A stretch of DNA of 45,694 nucleotides from Stenotrophomonas maltophilia (GTDB lineage Bacteria; Pseudomonadota; Gammaproteobacteria; Xanthomonadales; Xanthomonadaceae), in contig NZ_NIVS01000052.1 in the NCBI RefSeq assembly GCF_002205165.1, positions 1 to 45,694 of the forward strand, given 5' to 3'. A program made the translations under genes and the position numbers. This document shows positions 16,285 to 25,465 of this stretch, one piece after another. The first letter of the stretch is position 1; each line of letters opens with the position of its first letter. The notes beneath the pieces were generated by a model. The model was not told where the DNA came from. It ran no database searches and saw nothing but the letters and a program-made list of their open reading frames with translations.

Positions 16285-16619
16285 TACTCCATTGCCAGGT
16301 CGGTACCGCCCAGCCACAAATACAGATCGGGATTCTCGTCGAGGACATCGCTGCCGTCGTCGGTGGCGCTCGCCGTCACCGGTGCCGGCGGGGCGTTCGA
16401 TTCGCCGAGGAGGAAACTGTAGCCCAAGGCGAGCCCGACCACCGCCGAACAGGCGGTCGCCATCCACCAGGACGGGGCATGCCGCTTGGCCGGCGAGGCC
16501 GCATGGCGCGCGCTGCGCAGCCGCGCCAGCGTCGTCGGCGAGAGCGTATCCAGTGCCTGCGCATGCAGCTGCCGCAGGGCGGCATCGTCAGGCATCGAAG
16601 GGGACAGGGGGCGGTTCAC
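16284..16619 (-). CDS. Small one-TM protein, DUF3619-like, possible anti-sigma partner
   Basis: The 111-residue protein has a basic helical N-terminal half (DDAALRQLHAQALDTLSPTTLARLRSAR region), one transmembrane segment (WWMATACSAVVGLALGYSF, about 52-70) and an acidic tail ending DENPDLYLWLGGTDLAME. This resembles DUF3619 proteins found next to ECF sigma factors. A cytoplasmic N-terminus that holds the sigma factor is plausible but not shown. It overlaps the end of the sigma factor gene by 4 nt (ATGA-type) and abuts the DUF3106 gene. Confidence 0.75.
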   Translation of the reverse strand: MNRPLSPSMPDDAALRQLHAQALDTLSPTTLARLRSARHAASPAKRHAPSWWMATACSAVVGLALGYSFLLGESNAPPAPVTASATDDGSDVLDENPDLYLWLGGTDLAME

Positions 16620-17191
16620 AGGGCGATCTCCAGAGACTGCTGCAGCGCCTGGCGGGCGCGCGAAAGATGGGTTTTGACCGCGCCTTCGCTGCAGCCCATG
16701 GCCTTGGCCGTGGTGGCGCCGTCCAGGTCCTGCAGCACACGCAGGGTGAAGGCCTCGCGCTGGCGCGCGGGCAGCTCCCGCAGCGCCTGTACCAGCTGCG
16801 CGTACTGATCGCGCTGCTCATGCGCCTGGGCCGGGCCGGGGGCGCTGTCGGCCCAGTCGATGTCATGCTCGCCACCGGCCTCGTCGCTGCTGCGCCAGAA
16901 CTTCAGGCGGAAGCCGCGGCGGCGCTGCAGATCCACCACGCGGCGGCGCAGGATGCTCCAGAACAACGGCGCCCATTCGGCGGCAGGTTTGTCGCGGTAG
17001 CCGAGCATCTTCAACATGCTGTCCTGCACCGCATCCAGCGCGTCCTCGCGCTGACGCAGGCCGGCCTCGGCGAAGCGGAACGCGCGCGGGCCGATCCCGG
17101 CCAGGAAGGCATCCAGCGATACCGGCAACGCCGCCGCGGGCGTGGCGGGCAGGTCGGCATCCGTCGACGGTAGGGGAGAGCTCACCAGCAC
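16616..17191 (-). CDS. ECF-type RNA polymerase sigma factor
   Basis: About 191 residues with sigma-70 region 2 (REDALDAVQDSMLKMLGYRD) and region 4 (LRELPARQREAFTLRVLQDL, then GCSEGAVKTHLSRARQAL, a helix-turn-helix). Regions 1 and 3 are missing, so it is an ECF sigma factor. The start is uncertain: GTG at 17191 is used, GTG at 17185 or TTG at 17233 are alternatives, and none has a clean ribosome-binding site. It leads a three-gene unit with the TM protein and DUF3106 protein, which sits divergently inside the pnt locus. Confidence 0.85.
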   Translation of the reverse strand: MLVSSPLPSTDADLPATPAAALPVSLDAFLAGIGPRAFRFAEAGLRQREDALDAVQDSMLKMLGYRDKPAAEWAPLFWSILRRRVVDLQRRRGFRLKFWRSSDEAGGEHDIDWADSAPGPAQAHEQRDQYAQLVQALRELPARQREAFTLRVLQDLDGATTAKAMGCSEGAVKTHLSRARQALQQSLEIAL

Positions 17192-17278
17192 AGGGTAGCG
17201 TTCCGGCAGGGGGATACCGTGAGAACGCACCAAGGCAGGCGCGGTTGACCGGCCTGCCCGATTGGTTCAGCGCATGGT

Positions 17279-17284
17279 TATGAT
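17279..17284 (+). promoter_or_regulatory. Candidate -10 box (TATGAT) for pntAb-pntB
   Basis: TATGAT matches five of six -10 consensus positions, 38 nt before the pntAb ATG, with a TG just upstream that may act as an extended -10. No good -35 at 17 nt. It would let pntAb-pntB be transcribed independently of pntAa. Confidence 0.45.
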
Positions 17285-17321
17285 GCAGGGGACGGGATGA
17301 CCGCCTGGGAGAGTGACTGCA

Positions 17322-17626
17322 ATGAGCGACGGGTTCGTGGCGTTGTATATCTTCATGCTGGCCGCCATTGCCGGCCACGTGATCATTTCGCGGGTGCCGG
17401 TGATCCTGCATACCCCTTTGATGTCCGGCTCCAACTTCATCCACGGCATCGTGCTGATCGGCGCGATGGTGGTGCTGGGGCACGCGCAGACCCCGCTGGA
17501 GAAGATCATCGGGTTCATCGCGGTGGTCCTTGGCGCGGGCAACGCGGCCGGTGGCTACGTGGTGACCGAACGCATGCTCGACATGTTCAAACCCAGCGCC
17601 AAGCGCGACGCCGGGGAGAAGGCACC

Positions 17627-17630
<4 letters not shown>
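17322..17630 (+). CDS. pntAb: NAD(P) transhydrogenase subunit alpha, membrane part (PntAb)
   Basis: This 102-residue protein forms the transmembrane part of the alpha side of the proton-translocating transhydrogenase. Three helices are visible (FVALYIFMLAAIAGHVII; FIHGIVLIGAMVVLG; IIGFIAVVLGAGNAAGGYVV), followed by TERMLDMFK. The ATG at 17322 is preceded by GGGAGAG. The stop codon overlaps the TTG start of pntB. The soluble pntAa gene is upstream, beyond three opposing genes. Confidence 0.93.
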
Positions 17631-19081
<1,451 letters not shown>

Positions 19082-19089
19082 ACACAGAA

Positions 19090-19113
19090 GTAGTGCCGGC
19101 CGCTGGCCGGCTC
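19090..19113 (+). repeat. REP/SMAG-like element, left half of an inverted pair
   Basis: A GTAG head followed by GTGCCGGCC-GCT-GGCCGGC. An exact 24-base inverted copy lies at 19160-19183, so the two form a BIME-like pair just after pntB. Confidence 0.85.
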
Positions 19114-19159
19114 CACGCAACGCGTGACTACCAATGCGTTTCCGTCCAGGCGTCATGAA

Positions 19160-19183
19160 GAGCCGGCCAGCGGCCGGCACTAC
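19160..19183 (-). repeat. REP/SMAG-like element, right half of an inverted pair
   Basis: Exact reverse complement of 19090-19113, ending CACTAC (GTAG head on the minus strand). The 46 bases between the halves hold no other recognisable signal. Confidence 0.85.
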
Positions 19184-19251
19184 CGATACCCGGGATGCGG
19201 CGACCCGAAGCGTCCGTCGATACCCGGGACGCGGCGACCTGAAGCATCCGT
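19184..19251. repeat. Two tandem 34-bp direct repeats
   Basis: Units 19184-19217 and 19218-19251, each starting CGATACCCGGGA and ending ATCCGT or GTCCGT, differ at three positions. They directly adjoin the REP pair and lie just before the end of the small membrane protein gene. Confidence 0.85.
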
Positions 19252-19258
19252 GGGGCGG

Positions 19259-19678
19259 TTACTTCGCCACCCACCAACCGATCACCAGCGCCACACCCAG
19301 CCACAGCCATTCCACCGCGCCGTTGGCCAGGCCGCTCAGGGTCCAGGCCAGATAGGGCCCCATGCGCAACGCTGATTCCCACGGGGTGAGCCCCATGGAG
19401 CCGCCGAGGTACGCCGAGGCGATCCCCCAGTTGGCCGCCAGCGCAACCAGCACGGTGGCCAGCACCGTCAGCACCACCCGGGGGGCACCCGCGCGCAGGG
19501 TGCCCAGGCGCAGCATGAACGCGATCTCCAGCGCGGCCACCACCGCCATCCAGCCGGCCTGGCGGCCGGTGAGCAGGGCGATGAACAACCAGGCCAGCGT
19601 GGCCGTGACGACACCAAGCAGAAACAGCGGGGGCCAGAGCCAGTGGCGGCTCCGGACAGGCACGGACGTGGGCGACAT
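19259..19678 (-). CDS. Small integral membrane protein, unknown function
   Basis: The 139-residue product has about four hydrophobic segments (LWPPLFLLGVVTATLAWLFI; WMAVVAALEIAFML; VVLTVLATVLVALAANWGIA; LANGAVEWLWLGVALVIGWW) with short loops and a short basic N-terminus. I do not recognise the family. The start at 19678 is preceded by AGGAAG at good spacing; the longer frame to 19876 runs antisense through the sufT promoter and start. It is divergent from sufT and convergent with pntB. Confidence 0.75.
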   Translation of the reverse strand: MSPTSVPVRSRHWLWPPLFLLGVVTATLAWLFIALLTGRQAGWMAVVAALEIAFMLRLGTLRAGAPRVVLTVLATVLVALAANWGIASAYLGGSMGLTPWESALRMGPYLAWTLSGLANGAVEWLWLGVALVIGWWVAK

Positions 19679-19747
19679 GCAATCTTCCTGTAAGTCCTCA
19701 CAGGATACCGGCTTGCGGGGTGACCGGCGCGTGGGCGGCCACTGGGC

Positions 19748-19753
19748 TAAAAT
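19748..19753 (+). promoter_or_regulatory. Candidate -10 box (TAAAAT) for sufT
   Basis: TAAAAT matches five of six -10 positions and lies 44 nt before the chosen ATG at 19797. It overlaps an in-frame ATG at 19752, which argues against that ATG being the start. Confidence 0.45.
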
Positions 19754-19796
19754 GGTCGCCTTGCGGGAATTGGCCGCGACCCCCATATCGATCCAC

Positions 19797-20348
19797 ATGT
19801 ATTCCCGTAGCAGTGAACCTGTCCACTTCGAACGCGACTGCGAGGCCGTCATGGTCCCGCAGGGCGAAACGGTCACGCTGCCCGCTGGCAGCTATGGCTA
19901 CATCACCCAGGCCCTGGGTGGCAGCTATACCGTCTTTGTCGAAGGCAATCTGTTCCGCATCGCCGGCAAGGATGGCGATGCCATCGGCAAGGAAGCGCCC
20001 CCGGCGCTGGAACTGCCCGCCGATGCCTCCGACGAGGAGGTCGAAAAACTGGTGTGGCAGCAGCTGCGCACCTGTTTCGATCCGGAAATCCCCTTCAACA
20101 TCGTCGATCTGGGGCTGGTCTATGAAGTGGACCTCAAGCACCTGGACGATGGCCAGCGCGAGGTCGACATCAAGATGACCCTGACCGCGCCCGGCTGCGG
20201 CATGGGCGAGATCCTCGTCGATGACGTGCGCAGCAAGCTGGAAATGATCCCGACGGTGGCCGAGGCCGACGTCGAGCTGGTGTTCGACCCGCCGTGGGGG
20301 CGTCACATGATGTCCGAGGCCGCCCGGCTCGAAACCGGCATGCTGTAA
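19797..20348 (+). CDS. sufT: Fe-S cluster assembly protein SufT (MIP18/DUF59)
   Basis: This 183-residue protein starts MYSRSSEPVHFERDCEAVMV and continues with the MIP18-like domain: FDPEIPFNIVDLGLVYEV (94-111), then MTLTAPGCGMG with C134, and a conserved LVFDPPW. This is the SufT form, which helps maturation of Fe-S proteins under high demand. An earlier ATG at 19752 is in frame but overlaps the likely -10 box. No suf operon is nearby; the next gene is ilvE, 57 nt downstream in the same direction. Confidence 0.9.
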   Translation: MYSRSSEPVHFERDCEAVMVPQGETVTLPAGSYGYITQALGGSYTVFVEGNLFRIAGKDGDAIGKEAPPALELPADASDEEVEKLVWQQLRTCFDPEIPFNIVDLGLVYEVDLKHLDDGQREVDIKMTLTAPGCGMGEILVDDVRSKLEMIPTVAEADVELVFDPPWGRHMMSEAARLETGML

Positions 20349-20405
20349 CCGCCCATCGCCAGCCGGCGTCACGGCGTTCCCCGTAACCAGAACAGGAAAT
20401 ATCCG

Positions 20406-21503
20406 GTGTCCCAGTCTTCCGTGAGCTTCAACACCACCCGTTCCGCCCAGCCGCGCAGCAGCGAGGAGCGTGAGCGCATCCTGGCCGCCCCCGGTTTTGG
20501 TCTGCACTTCACCGACCACATGGTGGAAGTGCGCTGGGACAAGGACACCGGCTGGCACGATGCCGTGGTACGCCCGTACGGCCCGCTGCAGCTGGACCCG
20601 GCCGCCGCGGTGCTGCATTACGGCCAGGAAATCTTCGAAGGCATCAAGGCCTACCGCCACGCCGACGGCTCGATCTGGACCTTCCGTCCGGACGCCAACG
20701 GCCGTCGCCTGCAGCGTTCGGCCCAGCGCCTGGCGCTGCCGGAACTGCCGGTGGAGATCTTCGTCGAATCGCTCAAGCAGCTGATCGCCGTGGACGCGTC
20801 GTGGGTGCCATCGGCCGACGAATCCAGCCTGTACTTCCGTCCGTTCATGATCGGCGATGAAGCCTTCCTCGGCGTGCGCGGCGCGCACAAGGCCGGCTAC
20901 TACGTGATCGCCAGCCCGGCGGGCCCGTATTTCGCCAAGGGCGTGGCGCCGGTGGCGATCTGGCTGTCCACCGAGTACGCGCGCGCAGGCAAGGGCGGTA
21001 CCGGCGCAGCCAAGTGCGGTGGCAACTACGCCGCCTCGCTGCTGCCACAGCAGAAGGCGCAGGCGCAGGGCTGCTCGCAGGTGCTGTTCCTGGATCCGGT
21101 CGAAGGCAAGTACCTGGAAGAACTGGGTGGCATGAATGTGTTCCTGGTCTACAAGGACGGCACCCTGGTGACCCCGGCGTTGTCGGGCAGCATCCTGGAA
21201 GGCATCACCCGGGAAAGCATCCTGCAGCTCGCCCGCGACCGCGGCATGAAGGTCGAAGAGCGCAAGGTCACCCTCGAAGAGTGGAAGGACGGCGTGACCT
21301 CCGGCGAGATCGTGGAAGCGTTCGCCTGCGGTACCGCGGCGGTGGTCACCCCGATCGGCCAGCTCAAGGGCGAAGGCTTCTCGGTGGGCGACATCAACGC
21401 ACCGGCCGGCGAAGTGACGATGTCGCTGCGCAAGGAACTGACCGACATCCAGTACGGCCGCCTGCCGGACCGTCATGGCTGGCTGGTCCGCCTCGACGCC
21501 TGA
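20406..21503 (+). CDS. ilvE: Branched-chain amino acid aminotransferase
   Basis: The 365-residue enzyme interconverts valine, leucine and isoleucine with their 2-oxo acids using PLP. The PLP-binding lysine is K203 in GAAKCGGNYAAS; other family segments are HYGQEIFEGIKAYR (71-84), YFRPFMI and FACGTAAVVTPIG. The size and the KCGGNYAAS context place it in the eukaryote-like group of long BCATs rather than the shorter E. coli IlvE type. The start is GTG at 20406 with CAGGAA 8 nt upstream. A strong terminator follows. Confidence 0.96.
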   Translation: MSQSSVSFNTTRSAQPRSSEERERILAAPGFGLHFTDHMVEVRWDKDTGWHDAVVRPYGPLQLDPAAAVLHYGQEIFEGIKAYRHADGSIWTFRPDANGRRLQRSAQRLALPELPVEIFVESLKQLIAVDASWVPSADESSLYFRPFMIGDEAFLGVRGAHKAGYYVIASPAGPYFAKGVAPVAIWLSTEYARAGKGGTGAAKCGGNYAASLLPQQKAQAQGCSQVLFLDPVEGKYLEELGGMNVFLVYKDGTLVTPALSGSILEGITRESILQLARDRGMKVEERKVTLEEWKDGVTSGEIVEAFACGTAAVVTPIGQLKGEGFSVGDINAPAGEVTMSLRKELTDIQYGRLPDRHGWLVRLDA

Positions 21504-21530
21504 TGCCCGCGGATCCGCGCTGAAGCATCG

Positions 21531-21560
21531 AAACCCGCCTGGCGACAGGCGGGTTTTTTA
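21531..21560 (+). terminator. Rho-independent terminator after ilvE
   Basis: AAACCCGCCTG pairs with CAGGCGGGTTT around a GCGA loop and runs into six Ts. It starts 28 nt after the stop codon. Confidence 0.95.
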
Positions 21561-21945
21561 TTGCCGGTTCACTGCCCCTGTCGCCAAGGCCGGCCGCGGG
21601 ACACTTCGGCACGTCATGTCCCGCGGTGGCAATGTCGCAAGCCCTTGATGCGCAAGCGTTGTCCTGCTCTGGCGGACATTGACAGCCATTTCGGACATCC
21701 GTTGCCGCAAACAGCCCGTTCAAAACGACCCGAGGGCCTTCACTTTCACAAACCCTCGACCCGTGAAGTCTCAGATCCGACATTTCATGTCCTGGAAGCA
21801 CGGCTGAAACATTGTTCATCCGCCAGCAAGCTATTAGCGTCGACTCACTCACCGGGCCGACCCGCGCCATCGCTTCTGCAGCCCCCGGATCGGACCCGGA
21901 TTCTCAGCCGCAACGACGGCACTCACTGTCTGAAAGGGAAATCCG
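21561..21945. other. Intergenic region upstream of the secreted protease
   Basis: About 385 bases without a gene between the ilvE terminator and the protease start. It contains the inverted repeat at 21594-21626 and a purine-rich AAAGGGAAA ribosome-binding site at the protease. No clear promoter was identified. Confidence 0.5.
21594..21626. promoter_or_regulatory. Ten-base-pair inverted repeat upstream of the protease
   Basis: CCGCGGGACA (21594-21603) and TGTCCCGCGG (21617-21626) are perfect complements separated by 13 bases. No U-tract follows, so it could be an operator or an mRNA stem about 320 nt before the protease start. Confidence 0.35.
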
Positions 21946-23691
21946 ATGTCTCATGTCTCGCAACACCGTTTGCGTCAGCGTGCATTGGTGGTACTGGGCG
22001 CGTCCGTTCTGTCCACCCTGCTGCTGGCCACCCCGGCGTTCGCCGGTGATGTGCAGTTGAGCGGCCTGTCCTCGGCGCCGACCCACCAGCGCTTCATCGT
22101 GAAGTACAAGGATGGCAGCACCGAGGTCGCCACCCCGACCGCGCTGGCCAGCTCGCTCAAGGCTGCCGCGGCGGCGGTACCGGCCGCCCAGGGCCGCGTG
22201 CTGGGGCTGCAGAAGCTGCGCCAGCTGGCGATCGGCCCGACCGTGGTCAAGGCCGACCGGCCGCTGGACCGCGCCGAAGCCGAGCTGCTGATGCGTCGCC
22301 TGGCCGCCGACCCCAGCGTGGAATACGTCGAAGTGGACCAGCTGATGCAGGCCACCCTGGTGCCCAACGACACCCGCTTCTCCGAACAGTGGGGCTTTGG
22401 CACCAGCAATGCCTCGATCAACGTACGCCCGGCCTGGGACAAGGCCACCGGCACCGGCGTGGTGGTGGCGGTGATCGACACCGGCATCACCAACCACCCC
22501 GATCTCAATGCCAATATCCTGCCCGGCTACGATTTCATCAGCGATGCGGCGATGGCGCGCGATGGCGGTGGCCGTGACAACACCCCCAACGACGAAGGCG
22601 ACTGGTACGCCGCCAACGAGTGTGGCGCCGGCATTCCCGCGTCCAATTCCAGCTGGCACGGCACCCATGTGGCCGGCACCGTCGCGGCGGTCACCAACAA
22701 CAGCACCGGCGTGGCCGGCACCGCGTTCAATGCCAAGGTCGTGCCGGTGCGCGTGCTGGGCAAGTGCGGCGGGTATACCTCCGATATCGCCGATGCGATC
22801 GTCTGGGCGTCCGGCGGTACCGTCAGCGGCGTCCCGGCCAACGCCAACCCGGCCGAAGTGATCAACATGTCGCTCGGTGGCGGTGGCAGCTGCTCCACCA
22901 CCTACCAGACCGCGATCAACGGCGCCGTCTCGCGCGGGACCACCGTGGTGGTCGCGGCGGGCAACAGCAACACCAACGTGTCCTCATCGGTCCCGGCCAA
23001 CTGCGCCAACGTGATCGCGGTGGCCGCGACCACCTCGGCCGGCGCCCGCGCCAGCTTCTCCAACTACGGCACCGGCATCGACATCTCCGCGCCGGGGCAG
23101 GGGATTCTCTCCACCCTCAACACCGGCACCACAGTCCCGGGCAGCGCCTCGTATGCGTCTTACAACGGTACCTCGATGGCGGCGCCGCATGTGGCCGGCG
23201 TGGTCGCGCTGATCCAGTCCGTCGCGCCCACGGCGCTGAGCCCGGCCGCCATCGAAAGCCTGCTCAAGAGCACCGCCCGTCCGTTGCCGGGCGCCTGCTC
23301 TGGCGGCTGCGGCGCGGGCATCGTCGATGCCGATGCCGCGGTGACCGCCGCGCTCAACGGCACCGGCCCGGGCCCGGGCACCGGCAACGTGCTGCAGAAC
23401 AACGTGCCGGTCACCGGGCTTGGCGCCGCCAGTGGTGCTTCGCTGGCCTACACCGTGACCGTGCCATCCGGCCGCAGCCAGCTGAAGGTCAGCATCGCCG
23501 GCGGCAGCGGCGATGCCGACCTCTATGTCCGCAATGGCAGCGCGCCGACCGACACCGTCTACACCTGCCGCCCGTACCTCAGCGGCAACAACGAAACCTG
23601 CACCATCGCTTCGCCGGCGGCAGGCACCTGGCACGTGCGGGTAAAGGCCTACTCGACCTTCTCCGGGGTGACCCTGACCGCGCAGTACTGA
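21946..23691 (+). CDS. Secreted subtilisin-like serine protease (S8) with C-terminal PPC domain
   Basis: This 581-residue preproprotein resembles the extracellular alkaline proteases of Stenotrophomonas and Xanthomonas. Order: signal peptide (LSTLLLATPAFA, about 1-33), inhibitor I9-type propeptide (QRFIVKYKDG to SVEYVEVDQLM, 48-135), catalytic domain with D178 (VIDTGI), H238 (HGTHVAG), oxyanion N340 (AAGN) and S410 (GTSMAAP), a glycine-proline linker (GTGPGPGTG), then a prepeptidase PPC domain (GDADLYVRNGSAPT, about 485-581). Cysteine pairs suggest disulfides. Expected to be exported by Sec and to degrade extracellular protein. It is monocistronic, followed by a strong terminator. Confidence 0.96.
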   Translation: MSHVSQHRLRQRALVVLGASVLSTLLLATPAFAGDVQLSGLSSAPTHQRFIVKYKDGSTEVATPTALASSLKAAAAAVPAAQGRVLGLQKLRQLAIGPTVVKADRPLDRAEAELLMRRLAADPSVEYVEVDQLMQATLVPNDTRFSEQWGFGTSNASINVRPAWDKATGTGVVVAVIDTGITNHPDLNANILPGYDFISDAAMARDGGGRDNTPNDEGDWYAANECGAGIPASNSSWHGTHVAGTVAAVTNNSTGVAGTAFNAKVVPVRVLGKCGGYTSDIADAIVWASGGTVSGVPANANPAEVINMSLGGGGSCSTTYQTAINGAVSRGTTVVVAAGNSNTNVSSSVPANCANVIAVAATTSAGARASFSNYGTGIDISAPGQGILSTLNTGTTVPGSASYASYNGTSMAAPHVAGVVALIQSVAPTALSPAAIESLLKSTARPLPGACSGGCGAGIVDADAAVTAALNGTGPGPGTGNVLQNNVPVTGLGAASGASLAYTVTVPSGRSQLKVSIAGGSGDADLYVRNGSAPTDTVYTCRPYLSGNNETCTIASPAAGTWHVRVKAYSTFSGVTLTAQY

Positions 23692-23714
23692 TCGCGTTCC
23701 AACGCCCCAACGAA

Positions 23715-23740
23715 GAACGCCCCGGCATGCCGGGGCGTTC
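23715..23740 (+). terminator. Terminator after the protease
   Basis: A perfect 26-base palindrome, GAACGCCCCGGCA mirrored to TGCCGGGGCGTTC, 23 nt after the stop, followed by GTTCAAT. The strong GC stem and weak U-tail make termination likely in the plus direction. Confidence 0.75.
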
Positions 23741-23770
23741 GTTCAATCAACACGGCGTCTGCGCGGGAAG

Positions 23771-23797
23771 CATCCACGCATGGCGTGGACCTACACG
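23771..23797 (-). repeat. REP/SMAG-like hairpin
   Basis: On the minus strand: GTGTAGGTCCACGC-CAT-GCGTGGATG, with the GTAG head and a seven-base-pair stem. It lies 12 nt beyond the end of the asparaginase-like gene, in that gene's orientation. Confidence 0.8.
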
Positions 23798-23809
23798 CTG
23801 CGCCAATGA

Positions 23810-24295
23810 TTACGCCGCTTCGAACCGGTTGGCTGCCACGTTCTTGCGCACCTGCTCCGGATTCCAGATCCGGCCGTTCATCGCGATGTACACACCGCTG
23901 GGCAAGGACTGCACCGCACCGATCGCACACCCGATATTGAACTCCGCATCCGAGCCACGGAAGCGTGCCGGGCTCAGCGCACCGGTCATCACGATGGTCT
24001 TGTCGGTGATCGACTTCAGCACCTGGCCCGTCTGCACCATCGAGTCGGTGCCGTGTGTGACCAGCACATGCCGGGTCGGCTGCGCGGCGATCGTTGCCCG
24101 GATCAACTCGCGATCCTCGTCGGTGATGTGCAGCGAATCCTTGCGCAGGATCGGAATCACGTTGAAACGGAAGGTCACGCCCAGCTCGCGCAGGATCATC
24201 CCGATCTGCGGATCACCGATCTGATAGTCCGACTTGTCGTCGAAGTAGATCTTGTCGATCGTGCCACCGGTGGTGATGATCAGTAGTTCTTCCAT
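23810..24295 (-). CDS. Single-domain asparaginase-like protein
   Basis: The 161-residue product carries both threonine motifs of type I/II L-asparaginases: TTGGTIDK (8-15, T12) and THGTDSM (80-86, T83, D84), with K99 downstream. Full asparaginases are about 330 residues, so this is only the N-terminal catalytic domain. The normal stop, family-like ending and lack of a downstream remnant suggest a genuine short family rather than a broken gene. No signal peptide. Whether it hydrolyses asparagine without the C-terminal domain is unclear. ATG at 24295 is used; an in-frame ATG lies at 24304. Confidence 0.85.
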   Translation of the reverse strand: MEELLIITTGGTIDKIYFDDKSDYQIGDPQIGMILRELGVTFRFNVIPILRKDSLHITDEDRELIRATIAAQPTRHVLVTHGTDSMVQTGQVLKSITDKTIVMTGALSPARFRGSDAEFNIGCAIGAVQSLPSGVYIAMNGRIWNPEQVRKNVAANRFEAA

Positions 24296-24398
24296 TGCAA
24301 GCATCCTGGGTACCAGACAGAAGGGCACGGAACCGCCGCGCCGACCGGTAGATGATACGGCCGCCGCCCGCTCGATGCAGGCCCGCGGCACCGCACGG

Positions 24399-25444
<1,046 letters not shown>

Positions 25445-25452
25445 TCATCGGG

Positions 25453-25458
25453 TACCCT
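25453..25458 (+). promoter_or_regulatory. Candidate -10 box (TACCCT) close to the yihY-type start
   Basis: TACCCT ends 7 nt before the ATG at 25466, so a start of transcription at normal spacing would fall on or next to the A of the start codon, producing a leaderless mRNA. No ribosome-binding site precedes that ATG, which agrees. Confidence 0.4.
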
Positions 25459-25465
25459 TGCGCCG

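Noticed and set aside
17244..17284. TTGACC at 17245 as -35 partner of TATGAT for pntAb
   Set aside because: The spacer would be 28 nt, too long for sigma-70.
20406..21503. D-amino acid aminotransferase or aminodeoxychorismate lyase instead of IlvE
   Set aside because: Length (365) and the K203 context GAAKCGGNYAAS match long branched-chain aminotransferases.
23810..24295. Frameshifted full-length asparaginase
   Set aside because: No C-terminal domain sequence is seen downstream in any frame; the region beyond the stop is a REP element and the protease terminator.
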